64,000 nucleotides of DNA from Variovorax sp. PMC12 (GTDB taxonomy: Bacteria > Pseudomonadota > Gammaproteobacteria > Burkholderiales > Burkholderiaceae_C). The position numbers and the translations under genes are program-made. The DNA is taken from positions 2,615,001 to 2,679,000 of the forward strand of contig NZ_CP027773.1 of the NCBI RefSeq assembly GCF_003019815.1, read 5' to 3'. The notes below the pieces were generated by a model. That model worked only from the letters and a program-made list of their open reading frames with translations. It made no database searches and was not told the origin of the DNA. This document shows, piece by piece, positions 25,223 through 32,921 of this stretch (position 1 is the stretch's first letter; the number at the start of each line of letters is the position of its first letter).

Positions 25223-25960
25223 CTACCAAGCGGTAAACACTCGCCGAACCGCAACAGCTGCCGCGACAACCGCCAGCACCCATGGCAGCATCAGAGTGGT
25301 ACCGCTCTTGGAGTAAACGAACACCGCAGCCTGGGTAAAGATCCAGGCGATCACCCTGCCAAGCCATCGAAGTTCGAACCCCAGCGGCTGGGCGCCGCCT
25401 CGCGAGGGGTGTTCGCCATGAATGGTTCGAATGAAAAACTGCACGTTGACCACCCCAGTCTTGAAGCGAGGGACACCGTATTCACCGTTGTTGACAGAGA
25501 ACGACTCAAATCTGGCATCAGAGACGAAGACGCGGGTGATCTTTGCTTCCATGCGCTCGTCGCCAAAGTTTCGCTGCATCTCCTTCACAGCTGCTTGCGC
25601 AATCGTCTTAAACGCAGTCCCCATCACGGGCATTGGCATGCGGCCGGTTGAACGAACGAACATGCTGACCTCCCACTTCACCCACCATCGAAGCAGGGCA
25701 CTGGAAAGGTCTTTCCGATCAGTTGCATAGACCAAAACAGCCTTTTTATGCTCTTCTGAAAATCGAAAGCGCAGCGCGAAGTAGACAAGCGCAAGAGCTG
25801 CAGCAAACCAGACACGCCACTCGAACGTCTTGACGGCTGGAGCGTAGCCGAGAAAGCGGTCACTGACCTTATCGAACGGAATGCCCAGCCACCACGCAAG
25901 TAGCACGACCACGCTTGCTACAACCAGGTTCCTCCGGACCTTGGAATCTTCGTCTTCCAT
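25223..25960 (-). CDS. Four-TM membrane protein, unknown
   Basis: 245 residues from ATG at 25960 (GGAG 7 bases upstream; overlaps the upstream stop as ATGA). Membrane segments at about 15-32 (LVVASVVVLLAWWLGIPF), 51-66, and two at the C-terminus (about 200-240). They flank a soluble region of about 130 residues with DERMEAKITRVFVSDARFES. No family recognised. It converges on the TIR gene with only 47 bases between the stops. Somewhat A+T-richer than the late genes. Superinfection exclusion or a partner of the TIR protein are possible but not shown. Confidence 0.75.
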   Translation of the reverse strand: MEDEDSKVRRNLVVASVVVLLAWWLGIPFDKVSDRFLGYAPAVKTFEWRVWFAAALALVYFALRFRFSEEHKKAVLVYATDRKDLSSALLRWWVKWEVSMFVRSTGRMPMPVMGTAFKTIAQAAVKEMQRNFGDERMEAKITRVFVSDARFESFSVNNGEYGVPRFKTGVVNVQFFIRTIHGEHPSRGGAQPLGFELRWLGRVIAWIFTQAAVFVYSKSGTTLMLPWVLAVVAAAVAVRRVFTAW

Positions 25961-26418
25961 CACTCGCTCCGATGTTCTATTGAAACATTCTCCAGCATCA
26001 GCACATCGATGCCATTCCCGCACCCACTGTCGAGCGCGCACGCCACCTCCACGGCTGCGCGCGCGTCGTGGCCCAGGTGCATGGCTGCCAGCGCGAAGTC
26101 CCGGCCGCTGCCCATCGCTCGCCGCCCCTCCTCGAACACCAAGGGGACCGGGGTGCGCTCGTACTGGCAGACGCTTCCGTCGACATGAATCACCAGGAAG
26201 TTGGCTGCGTTCTCGGTCTGCAGCTTAGGGAAGTCGGCAGGTACGGCGCCGGCGCGCAGCCATTCGACCAGCTGCACACCGACATCGAGGTCACCGGAGA
26301 AGGCGCAAAGGCCGCCCGGCCAGCGGTGGATCTTGGTGACCGTGCCGCCGGTGTAGCCCGCGTGCACGGCGCGCTTGTCTGCGGCGAGGGTCTTGCCGTC
26401 CCATGCGATCACGGTCAC
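25960..26418 (-). CDS. Proteasome-like Ntn-hydrolase (phage beta-subunit-like)
   Basis: 152 residues from a GTG at 26418. The chain begins M-T-V-I-A-W-D-G-K-T-L-A-A-D, the proteasome/HslV-type N-terminus; Thr2 would be the nucleophile after Met removal. Other family marks are the FSGDLDVGVQLVEWL segment near 45-60, the GSGRDFALAAMHLGHDAR block near 108-125 and ALDSGCGNGID near the end. Such single-subunit Ntn-hydrolases occur in many phages; their substrate is unknown. Coupled to the membrane-protein gene downstream (ATGA) and overlapping the upstream gene by 4 bases. Confidence 0.82.
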   Translation of the reverse strand: MTVIAWDGKTLAADKRAVHAGYTGGTVTKIHRWPGGLCAFSGDLDVGVQLVEWLRAGAVPADFPKLQTENAANFLVIHVDGSVCQYERTPVPLVFEEGRRAMGSGRDFALAAMHLGHDARAAVEVACALDSGCGNGIDVLMLENVSIEHRSE

Positions 26419-26735
26419 GCGGTCGCTCCCCAGCGCGCCATGTCGTCGTCGGCGGCCACCTCTGGCTCGGGCCATTCGGCGTATGGCTTCGGACGGTAGT
26501 TCCCCGGCGTGCCGGTCATGCAGTTCAGGGAGTAGCAAGCCTCAGCGCACTCCTCGGCCGCCTCGGGCGGGATGCCTTCGACGCGCTCGATGTACCGCGC
26601 CTTGACCTTTTCCAGCCACTCGGTGAGGTGCTTTTCCGCCTCGGCGCGCGCCGGCGCCATTGCCGCGTCACCCACGGCGCGCAGCAGGACGCCGACGGCA
26701 AAGCCGCTAGCGGTCAATTTCTTCTTGGGCATCAT
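26415..26735 (-). CDS. Small phage protein, unknown
   Basis: 106 residues; two consecutive ATG codons, with AGGA upstream suiting either. Contains a helical middle (KHLTEWLEKVKARYIERVEG) and a Cys cluster (CAEACYSLNC near 63-72). Acidic C-terminus. Part of the minus-strand early/middle operon. Confidence 0.7.
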   Translation of the reverse strand: MMPKKKLTASGFAVGVLLRAVGDAAMAPARAEAEKHLTEWLEKVKARYIERVEGIPPEAAEECAEACYSLNCMTGTPGNYRPKPYAEWPEPEVAADDDMARWGATA

Positions 26736-26752
26736 GGTTCTTGTCCTGGTGG

Positions 26753-27262
26753 TCAGTTGAAAGCGATTTCTTCTTGCTGCGGCACGCCCTGCAGCGCGCG
26801 GATGGCGTCGTCGCGCTCCCTCTCGCGCGCCGCGGCCGCTGTCTGGTTGCGGCGGACCTCGGCCAGGCCGTCGGCCAGTTCGCGGGCGTTCTGCAGGCTG
26901 GACATCTCGTTGGCCGTGCCGACCAGCAGGCTGGCCAAGGTCCGCGCCTCGCTTGGCGTCAGGTCAACGCAGAATTCGCCGACCTCGAACTTCCACATTC
27001 CGCTCGGCAGCCGGCCAAGGAAAACGGCCCGGGTCTCCGGCATTTCCTCGACAGGCTCGAACACGCCCGGCACGACGCGGCGCAGGCGGCCGTCTTCGAG
27101 CATGCGTTTGACGTGGTCATCGACCACGCTGTAGCTCTGGCCGGTCATTTCCTTGACGACCTGCCGCGTGGCGACTCGGCCAGCGTTGTGCAGGTCCAGG
27201 ATCGTCTGGAAGATCTGCTCGCCGACGCCGCGGCGAATCGGCTGTGGTGGCTTGTGCGTCAT
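26753..27262 (-). CDS. Winged-helix DNA-binding protein
   Basis: 169 residues from ATG at 27262. An HTH/winged-helix pattern lies at about 14-70 (IFQTILDLHNAGRVATRQVV, then VDDHVKRMLEDGRLRRVV). A beta segment (about 75-105) and a coiled-coil C-terminus follow (NARELADGLAEVRRNQ). Likely a phage regulator of the middle/late switch, by position between replication and late genes. Confidence 0.7.
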   Translation of the reverse strand: MTHKPPQPIRRGVGEQIFQTILDLHNAGRVATRQVVKEMTGQSYSVVDDHVKRMLEDGRLRRVVPGVFEPVEEMPETRAVFLGRLPSGMWKFEVGEFCVDLTPSEARTLASLLVGTANEMSSLQNARELADGLAEVRRNQTAAAARERERDDAIRALQGVPQQEEIAFN

Positions 27263-27717
27263 TGGGCCCTTTTCTCGGTAGTGGGTTGGGTCTTGGCGAA
27301 CTGGGCCACGAGGGCTTCGAAGTCGCTGGTGTTCACATGGCCGGTGCGCAGCTTCAGTTCGAGCTCGCACGCGGCGTTGATGAGGCTGCGGCGCTCGAAT
27401 GTGGGGATCAGCCGCTCGGCGGCCAGCAGCCCGCTTTCGATGGAGGCGCGGCGCGCGGCCGGGATCTCTGCCTCGCCAGCCTGGTCATGCACGGCGTTGA
27501 CGGCTCCGCGGATGATGCGCAGCTCGGGCTGGTCGGCGTCGACCTCTTCGGCGATGGCCGCGCCGAGAACGACGTAGAGCACCCGGCCGGCGCCATTGAC
27601 CATGCGGTCGCTGTCATCGCCGATCAGGGCATGGATATGGGCGCTCACGGCGACGGCGCGCCAGTCGCGCTCGATCAGCGCGCGCTCAATGAGGCTCAGA
27701 CCTGGGCGGCGGCGCAT
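27259..27717 (-). CDS. Helical phage protein, unknown
   Basis: 152 residues, almost fully helical. Segments include LIERALIERDWRAVAVSAHI at the start, then RMVNGAGRVLYVVLGAAIAE and RRSLINAACELELKLRTGHV. No recognised family. Overlaps both neighbours by a few bases in a coupled operon. Confidence 0.7.
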   Translation of the reverse strand: MRRRPGLSLIERALIERDWRAVAVSAHIHALIGDDSDRMVNGAGRVLYVVLGAAIAEEVDADQPELRIIRGAVNAVHDQAGEAEIPAARRASIESGLLAAERLIPTFERRSLINAACELELKLRTGHVNTSDFEALVAQFAKTQPTTEKRAQ

Positions 27718-27932
27718 GGCTTCTCCCTGGCGAACCGGAATCCGACCTGCCCCGCCAGCCGCTCGAGGTGCCCGTGCTTCACCAGCGCCTGCACATGGTC
27801 ATTGGCGGCGTTCGCGCTGGCATAGCCGAAGCGCCGCGCGATCACCGGGATGGTGGGCATGTTGTCGTTCGCAGCCTCGTACTCGCGCATGAAGTCGAGC
27901 ACGGCAGCCTGCTTGGCGGTGAGGCGGCTCAA
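27696..27932 (-). CDS. LexA-type HTH domain protein (TTG start)
   Basis: 78 residues from TTG at 27932, overlapping the upstream TGA as TTGA. The whole protein looks like the LexA N-terminal DNA-binding domain. It has LTAKQAAVLDFMREYEAAND, then MPTIPVIARRFGYASANAAN and HVQALVKHGHLERLAG. No peptidase domain is attached. Stand-alone LexA-type HTH proteins occur as phage regulators. Confidence 0.75.
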   Translation of the reverse strand: MSRLTAKQAAVLDFMREYEAANDNMPTIPVIARRFGYASANAANDHVQALVKHGHLERLAGQVGFRFAREKPCAAAQV

Positions 27933-28207
27933 GCGGCCACCTCGCGGCGCTTTGCCGGCGCGTCGGCACCCGGCGGCGGCAGCTTCTTCAACCACGACTG
28001 CGCGAAGTCGGCAACGCCCCCGGGAACGTCCTTGCCGGGCTGCCCGCGCGCTGCAAACTCGGCATCGCAGCGCCAGATGCGCCCGAACTTCGAGTGCTCG
28101 CCGACGCATGCCACCACCTTGACGACCAGTCCCAAGTTGGGTGATTCCTTGCCCTTCAGGCCATCGATGACCTCGCACATGTCACCAGCCTTGATCGGTT
28201 CGTTCAC
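27929..28207 (-). CDS. Small phage protein, unknown (GTG start)
   Basis: 92 residues from GTG at 28207, with AAGGAG at 8-base spacing. Starts MNEPIKAGDMCEVIDGL, with a short SH3-like beta segment (SPNLGLVVKVVACVGEH) and a charged C-terminus. KOW/SH3-like appearance suggests a small nucleic-acid or protein-binding role, weakly supported. Confidence 0.65.
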   Translation of the reverse strand: MNEPIKAGDMCEVIDGLKGKESPNLGLVVKVVACVGEHSKFGRIWRCDAEFAARGQPGKDVPGGVADFAQSWLKKLPPPGADAPAKRREVAA

Positions 28208-28641
28208 AGCGTGTCTCCTTGCCCGATGGGCGCGATGTTCAAAAGCTGCAATGCGCGATCCAACATGTCCTGCTCGGTGAATCCGTAGTGCTTCGGGAAG
28301 CCCTTGGTTCCCAAGCCGTGCACGCCGCTGGCGCCTCGGTGGTGCTCGACGCACAGCGGCATCAGCGTCATCCAGTCGCCCTTCCCCCAGCCCTGGCCGG
28401 CGCGCAGGTGGTGGAGCTCTATATCGGGCGTGAAAACGTTCAGCGCCATCTGGCAGCACATGCAGCCGAGGCCTGCAAGCCGGGCTTTGTGCTGCTGCTC
28501 GGCCACGCCGCCGGCGCGGTGCGGGGTCTTGGGTGCCGATACGGGGATTTCCGTCACGGGCGCGGCGTAGGTGCCGCGGCATTCCACCTTGGCGTACAGC
28601 GGCTGGGCTTTGCGGACGTAGGGTTTGCGGGCGAAGGTCAT
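28204..28641 (-). CDS. Ref-like HNH nuclease
   Basis: 145 residues. The C-terminal two thirds match the P1 Ref (RecA-dependent nuclease) pattern. CMCC is at about 60-63, IELHHLRAGQG at 74-84, PLCVEHHRGASGVHGLG at 94-110 and GFPKHYGFTEQDML at 114-127. Cys and His residues would hold zinc and the HNH-type active site. P1 Ref cuts ssDNA within RecA filaments; a recombination or repair role during phage growth is inferred. Overlaps both neighbours by 4 bases. Confidence 0.82.
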   Translation of the reverse strand: MTFARKPYVRKAQPLYAKVECRGTYAAPVTEIPVSAPKTPHRAGGVAEQQHKARLAGLGCMCCQMALNVFTPDIELHHLRAGQGWGKGDWMTLMPLCVEHHRGASGVHGLGTKGFPKHYGFTEQDMLDRALQLLNIAPIGQGDTL

Positions 28642-29156
28642 TCATTGAACCCCTCAAGCACTGAATTCATCATGGCGTCAGCGCCTTCTTTCAAGTGCGG
28701 CCAGAGGTAGCGGGCGGCATGCGGCCCGCGCAGGAACTGGATGACCTGCAGGTGGAACTCGCGAAACTCGTTTTCGTCGGCCGCCGCGTAGGAGATGCTT
28801 TTCGGAATCGGCACCACGCCGCCGGATGGCCCTGCCGCCCACGTAACCCAGCCGGCACCGACCTTGATCCAGTAGAGGTATTGCTCAAAGACTTCGAAGC
28901 GCTCTTGAGCGTCGAACAGCGCCTGCTCGAGCGCGAAGTGCCGGCGATGGAACGGGCCGCTGCGCGCCAGGTGCGTTTGCAGGGCAAGCATCTCGCCCGG
29001 CTCCAGCCGGAGGATGCTGTTCCAGAGCCTGCGCCATTGGCGCTTGCCGCGTTCACCCAGGCCATCGATGATTCCAAAGATGACCCGGCGCGCAGCGTCT
29101 TTGTCAGCCTCGCTGATTTGGCTTTCGTGCTGGCGCACGAGGGTTATGTCGGTCAA
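28638..29156 (-). CDS. DUF1367 family protein
   Basis: 172 residues. The core recalls DUF1367: GEMLALQTHLARSGPFHRRH, then FALEQALFDAQERF, then WVTWAAGPSGGVVPIPKSIS. These proteins (also called NinX-neighbour or lambda-region orphans) sit in phage recombination/nin-type regions. Function unknown. Located between Ref-like and RusA-like genes, supporting a DNA metabolism context. Confidence 0.75.
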   Translation of the reverse strand: MTDITLVRQHESQISEADKDAARRVIFGIIDGLGERGKRQWRRLWNSILRLEPGEMLALQTHLARSGPFHRRHFALEQALFDAQERFEVFEQYLYWIKVGAGWVTWAAGPSGGVVPIPKSISYAAADENEFREFHLQVIQFLRGPHAARYLWPHLKEGADAMMNSVLEGFNE

Positions 29157-29491
29157 GAGGTCACCTCCACTTCAACGGAATAGGTCTTCGGCGCGCCCTT
29201 GCGCTGGGCGTAGCGCCACTCGACACGAGCGCTGCCGTCGTCAATCTGCAGCCAGTCCGCGACTCCATCGCGCACGCTCTTGAGCGAGCCTTGCAGGTTG
29301 TCGCCATCCAGCGGGCGCGGCGCGATACGGGTGATCGTCACAACTGCGGTGGCGGGCGCGCGCGGCACGCAGGCGACGCGCAACGCGAGCGCGGCTTGGC
29401 TGCGGTGTAATTTCGCGCGCGCAGATTTCTTGCTCCAGTGCTCCCGCGCGTTGAGCGTGGAGATGGTCTTCACAGGCACAGCGACCTTCAT
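29153..29491 (-). CDS. RusA-like Holliday junction resolvase candidate
   Basis: 112 residues from ATG at 29491. The key segment RPLDGDNLQGSLKSVRDGVA (about 59-78), then IDDGSARVEW, mirrors the D-x-DN and DD acidic motifs of RusA-type resolvases. The N-terminal half has the basic strand region. RusA enzymes cut Holliday junctions and are typical of lambdoid nin regions. Assignment rests on motif spacing alone. Confidence 0.65.
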   Translation of the reverse strand: MKVAVPVKTISTLNAREHWSKKSARAKLHRSQAALALRVACVPRAPATAVVTITRIAPRPLDGDNLQGSLKSVRDGVADWLQIDDGSARVEWRYAQRKGAPKTYSVEVEVTS

Positions 29492-29730
29492 GCCGCCCTC
29501 GCCTTCTCGATATTCGCCGAGCATTCCTTGACCTTCTCGTGCCACACCCGCCATTCGGTGCCAAAGGCTGCCTGCATGGCTTGCGTATATGCAGGCACCA
29601 AGGCGCCGGCCTCCCTCGACTGCCAGAACGGCAGGCCGTGGGCGAAAGCGCGGACGGTGCACGTCTTGCATGCCGCGTCGTACAGCGGGTAGTCGGGCTG
29701 CTTGATGGCAGCGGCGCAATTCAGGCACAT
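29488..29730 (-). CDS. Small Cys-motif protein
   Basis: 80 residues with two CxxC motifs (CLNC at 2-5 and CKTC at 21-24), a likely zinc ribbon, then a helical C-terminus (WRVWHEKVKECSANIEKARA). Coupled to the RusA-like gene (ATGA). Confidence 0.72.
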   Translation of the reverse strand: MCLNCAAAIKQPDYPLYDAACKTCTVRAFAHGLPFWQSREAGALVPAYTQAMQAAFGTEWRVWHEKVKECSANIEKARAA

Positions 29731-30170
29731 GGCGCCTCCGCAAGCGCAAATTTCTGGTACTCGCCCGTTTTGGTGACCTTGACGACGCGGCCCTTCTCGA
29801 TGTCGTTCTTCAGGTAGGCATAGATGTGCGAGGACTTGACGCCGGTGGCGGCACAGATCTCCGCACGTGTCATCGCCCCGTGGGCCAGCGCGGCGCGGAT
29901 GCGTCCGCTGTTGCTCTCAGGCCGAAATGCGTTGCCGCACCCCGTGGCTGGGTTCTTCCTGCCGCGCAGAGTCTTGGGCGCGCCACGCCGGCCGGTCTCA
30001 TCGGACTTGTGGCTCAGGCCGCGGAAGGAGCTGAAGTCCTTGCCTTCTTCCTTCCGGCGCCGATCCACGTTGGCGGTGCTCTTGGCGCTCAGGGCAGCAG
30101 AGCCAGTGAACTTCGCCCAGTCAAATGGGGCGTCCGTGAGGCCGATGCCGGGCCAGATGTCGTAGTTCAT
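29721..30170 (-). CDS. Phage protein with C-terminal HTH
   Basis: 149 residues from ATG at 30170. The first half is basic and disordered (RRGAPKTLRGRKNPATGCGN). The C-terminal about 60 residues look like a winged helix (RIRAALAHGAMTRAEICAAT, then SSHIYAYLKNDIEKGRVV). Possible regulator or DNA-binding accessory factor in the replication operon. Confidence 0.68.
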   Translation of the reverse strand: MNYDIWPGIGLTDAPFDWAKFTGSAALSAKSTANVDRRRKEEGKDFSSFRGLSHKSDETGRRGAPKTLRGRKNPATGCGNAFRPESNSGRIRAALAHGAMTRAEICAATGVKSSHIYAYLKNDIEKGRVVKVTKTGEYQKFALAEAPCA

Positions 30171-30373
30171 GCAGTCACCCCATAGTTCGATTCCTTGGCG
30201 TCGTAGCCGCCCAGCAGGTCGGCCGGCACGCGGACCGATCCAGCGCGGTCGCCGAGGTAAGCGAGCGCCCAGTTGATGTGCGCGCCGGTCACCGAGGCGC
30301 CGCGCTGCGCCTGGTCGAGGATGTCGTGAGCCTTCTGTGCCCACTGGTCGAGGGATTCGCGGGCGCGGATCAT
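30167..30373 (-). CDS. Small helical phage protein
   Basis: 68 residues: MIRARESLDQWAQKAHDILD, then a short GAHINWALAYL helix. Overlaps both neighbours by 4 bases. Not recognised. Confidence 0.68.
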   Translation of the reverse strand: MIRARESLDQWAQKAHDILDQAQRGASVTGAHINWALAYLGDRAGSVRVPADLLGGYDAKESNYGVTA

Positions 30374-30939
30374 GCGCAACTCCTTGCAAATGTTCGATCG
30401 AGGATCAGCAGCGCGCCGGCCTCGTCGCCACCGGCACAGCCGATGGCATTGGCGATCGCCAGCTTCAATCCGTCCAAACCGGCGGGCAGCGGCCTTTCGC
30501 CGGTGGCGCGGCCGCGCGCGCGCTCCGCATGCTTCTCGTTGATCGCGCGCGCTTGGCGGGCGTACTGGCTGCGCAAGGCGCTGCTCATGCCGATGGCGTT
30601 CGCAGGCTGGTAGGTCTCGCGCGGCGCGCACGCGGCGCACAGGGCCAGGAACTGGGGCAGACTCGGCGGGAACTCGGGATGACGCTCCTGGCACTGGTCG
30701 AGCGCCCGCACCACCGTCGACTCTTCGAAGCAGCGCAGCCCGAACGCCCAAACTGTGCGCGCGCTGGCCACGCCCTTGTCGCGGCCGGCGGAATCGGTGA
30801 CGCCCGAAGCAAACTTGCTCAGGAACAGGTTGCCGTAGTAGCCGTGCAGCACCTTGAACACGTTGTTCACGATGCCCTCGTCGGGCTGCGGCTGGGCCGA
30901 GGCGAACTGCTCGGCGTTCACGGCAATCGGCTTAAGCAT
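30370..30939 (-). CDS. Lambda P-like replication protein (helicase loader candidate)
   Basis: 189 residues from ATG at 30939. Matches the replication protein P pattern: VNNVFKVLHGYYGNLFLSKF near the start, then ARTVWAFGLRCFEESTVVRA, then PEFPPSLPQFLALC (about 88-101). P-type proteins recruit the host DnaB helicase to the origin-bound initiator. Immediately downstream of the initiator-like gene, the same order as O-P in lambda, which supports the call. Confidence 0.75.
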   Translation of the reverse strand: MLKPIAVNAEQFASAQPQPDEGIVNNVFKVLHGYYGNLFLSKFASGVTDSAGRDKGVASARTVWAFGLRCFEESTVVRALDQCQERHPEFPPSLPQFLALCAACAPRETYQPANAIGMSSALRSQYARQARAINEKHAERARGRATGERPLPAGLDGLKLAIANAIGCAGGDEAGALLILDRTFARSCA

Positions 30940-31726
30940 TGAAGACTCCCGGTTGGTCCATGTCGAAGATCGCGGCGGCTGCCGCGGAATGCTTGTGCGG
31001 CGCGCCAGGAGCGCGCTGTGCGAATGGGGTGAAGGTCCAGTCCGACCGGAAGTGCTCGTCGGGGCCGAAGAAGGTGGCGGGCTGCTTGATAAACCGCGGC
31101 TCGGTCTTCGATGCAGCACAGAACGCCGCGTAGCGCTGTACGCCGGCGAGCATCTCGTCAGCCGAGGCGCCGGCCTTGCGCCGTGCGCGCCACGCCTTCA
31201 GCGAGCCTGCCTTCGACGCGCCAGGCCGCTTCGGGTACGCCTGCCACGCCAGTTCAAATTCGGCGGTGTCTTCTGAACGTAGTGAAGAAGACTCTTCTCT
31301 CTTATCTAGACCGCTTTTCGTCCGCTTTGTGTCCGCATCTGACGCGGACAAACTTCCGCTGCCATGCGGACCAGGTTCCTCTGCGCGCTCCTTGCGCTTG
31401 CGCTTCGTTTCCTGGGCTCTACGCTTGGCAGACTGGCCGTTGTGCTCATCAAACTCGGGGGCGAAAAGGCCGTATTCGGCGTCGTATTCGAGCCAGCCGA
31501 TGTCCTGCATGGCATCAGCGAACCCGGGCCAAGCGATCTCCTCGTCCAGCGCTTTCGGGTTGTATCCCTCCAGCAAGCCGTCTTCTGTCTGCTCGTCGAA
31601 CAGGCTCCAGACCGCATGCAGTCCGCCGATGATCCGAAATTTGTCCGCATCCAATGCGGACGCCATCCGGACAACTTTCGGATGGCGGCGCAGATCGGCG
31701 CGCATCTTGATCCAGTCGCCGGCCAC
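30932..31726 (-). CDS. Replication initiator-like protein (lambda O position)
   Basis: 264 residues from a GTG at 31726, overlapping the upstream TAG by one base. The N-terminal about 110 residues look like a phage replisome organiser winged helix: DWIKMRADLRRHPKVVRMAS, then FADAMQDIGWLEYD, then APEFDEHNGQSAKRRAQ. A Lys/Arg/Ser-rich linker (about 115-155) separates a C-terminal helical domain (FELAWQAYPKRPGASKAGSL). The linker-encoding DNA carries palindromic GTCCGC repeats, as the origin lies in O of lambda. Confidence 0.72.
   Translation of the reverse strand: MAGDWIKMRADLRRHPKVVRMASALDADKFRIIGGLHAVWSLFDEQTEDGLLEGYNPKALDEEIAWPGFADAMQDIGWLEYDAEYGLFAPEFDEHNGQSAKRRAQETKRKRKERAEEPGPHGSGSLSASDADTKRTKSGLDKREESSSLRSEDTAEFELAWQAYPKRPGASKAGSLKAWRARRKAGASADEMLAGVQRYAAFCAASKTEPRFIKQPATFFGPDEHFRSDWTFTPFAQRAPGAPHKHSAAAAAIFDMDQPGVFNA
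31320..31674. other. Candidate replication origin (GTCCGC/GCGGAC repeats in initiator gene)
   Basis: Two clusters. The first (31320-31372) has GTCCGC at 31320 and 31331 and GCGGAC at 31344 and 31366; GTCCGCAT and GCGGAC form an interrupted palindrome. The second (31641-31674) has the perfect palindrome GTCCGCAT-CCA-ATGCGGAC (31643-31661), flanked by TTGTCCG and CGGACAA. A pyrimidine-rich, less GC-rich stretch lies next to the first cluster (31280-31312). Iteron-like sites in the initiator gene fit a lambda-type origin; this is inference. Confidence 0.4.
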
Positions 31727-32043
31727 TAGACGATCTCCCAATGCACGACGGGATGACTGTGTGTCTTGACGCTCTGCGCCCGCACGTAGCCGCCAAACTC
31801 GATCAGGCCGAGGTTCTTGGCCATCGTGGTCAGCGCGCCCCAGCACTTGTGCGAGTCGGGCTGGCGCTGGGCGACATGGCGGAACTCCTCCATCGTCATG
31901 TGCGTGGCGCCCTGCTGCTTGCGCAACTCCAGCCAGGCCTTGAGCTCGGTGATGGCGTGCTGGGTCCATGCGACGTTGACGTCGAGGGTCAACTGTTGGC
32001 CGGCGGCCTTGGCCGCCGATGAGAGAGAGGCGTTGAGGGTCAT
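31726..32043 (-). CDS. Small phage protein upstream of initiator
   Basis: 105 residues from ATG at 32043. Helical, with a possible winged-helix layout (AWTQHAITELKAWLELRKQQ, MTMEEFRHVAQRQPDSHKCW, ALTTMAKNLGLIEFGGYVRA). Overlaps the methyltransferase stop by 4 bases. A DNA-binding role in replication is plausible but unproven. Confidence 0.68.
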   Translation of the reverse strand: MTLNASLSSAAKAAGQQLTLDVNVAWTQHAITELKAWLELRKQQGATHMTMEEFRHVAQRQPDSHKCWGALTTMAKNLGLIEFGGYVRAQSVKTHSHPVVHWEIV

Positions 32044-32921
32044 GCGGCCTCCGCGAACAAGCCCTGCGCCTGTTCCTTCGTGGCGGCGGCCAGGTTGCCC
32101 ACGGACTGGTCGAAGTAGCTTTTCTTCAGTTCGGCACCGACGAAGCGGCGCCCCATCTCCAAGGCCACGAACCCTTCGGAGCCGATGCCCATGAACGGGC
32201 TGAGCACAACGTCGCCTGGGTTGGTCCACAGCATCACGCCGCGGCGGATTACTTCCAACTGCAGCGGGCAAATGTGGCGCTCGTCGTCGTGCTCGCGCGC
32301 CGACCGGAACTGCAGCGTGTCCGATGGGTTGATATCCATCCACACCGGGCTGGCGACCTGCTGCCAGAGCGACACAGGAAATTCCTCGGCGGTGTGCGTG
32401 ACGTGCTCCGACTCGCCGGGCGCGCGAACAGTGATCAGGTAGTCCGGGATGCCCATGCGGGTCATTTCCGAGCGCTCGCGGATGCTCTTGTGCAGCAGGC
32501 CCAGCGCCTTGGTGCGCGTCATCGCCGTCACGGGGTCTTTCCAGATGGTGACCTTGGCATGGAAGATGAAGCCGTGGCGCTGGAAGGCACGTAGCAGGTC
32601 GCCCGGGAAATCCTTGAGGCCTATCACGCCGTCTCGCTCCTTGCTGCTCGGCATGTCCATGCAGTGGAACGACACGTTGCGTCCAGGCTTCATGACGCGG
32701 CGCAACTCGGCGATCAGGAAGTCGAAGTGCTCGAAGAACTCGGCATCGCTCCGAACGTTGCCCATGTCGCGCGGGCTGTTCGAATAGGTGTAGAGCGACG
32801 CAAACGGCGGGCTGAAGATCGAGTAGCCGACGCTGTGGTCGGGCAGCCCCCTGAGCACCTCAACGCAGTCGCCGTGATATGCGGCGTAGCGGTCGGTGAC
32901 GACTTGATCGATGCAGTTCAT
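32040..32921 (-). CDS. Phage DNA methyltransferase (N6-adenine/N4-cytosine type)
   Basis: 293 residues from ATG at 32921. Catalytic motif IV SPPF at 37-40 is near the N-terminus and AdoMet motif I SPFMGIGSEG is near residue 243, giving the circularly permuted beta-class order. SPPF fits N4-cytosine or N6-adenine methylation of exocyclic amines. No restriction partner is present, so it is an orphan enzyme, probably protecting phage DNA. Coupled by 4-base overlaps to the helicase gene upstream and the small gene downstream. Confidence 0.88.
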   Translation of the reverse strand: MNCIDQVVTDRYAAYHGDCVEVLRGLPDHSVGYSIFSPPFASLYTYSNSPRDMGNVRSDAEFFEHFDFLIAELRRVMKPGRNVSFHCMDMPSSKERDGVIGLKDFPGDLLRAFQRHGFIFHAKVTIWKDPVTAMTRTKALGLLHKSIRERSEMTRMGIPDYLITVRAPGESEHVTHTAEEFPVSLWQQVASPVWMDINPSDTLQFRSAREHDDERHICPLQLEVIRRGVMLWTNPGDVVLSPFMGIGSEGFVALEMGRRFVGAELKKSYFDQSVGNLAAATKEQAQGLFAEAA

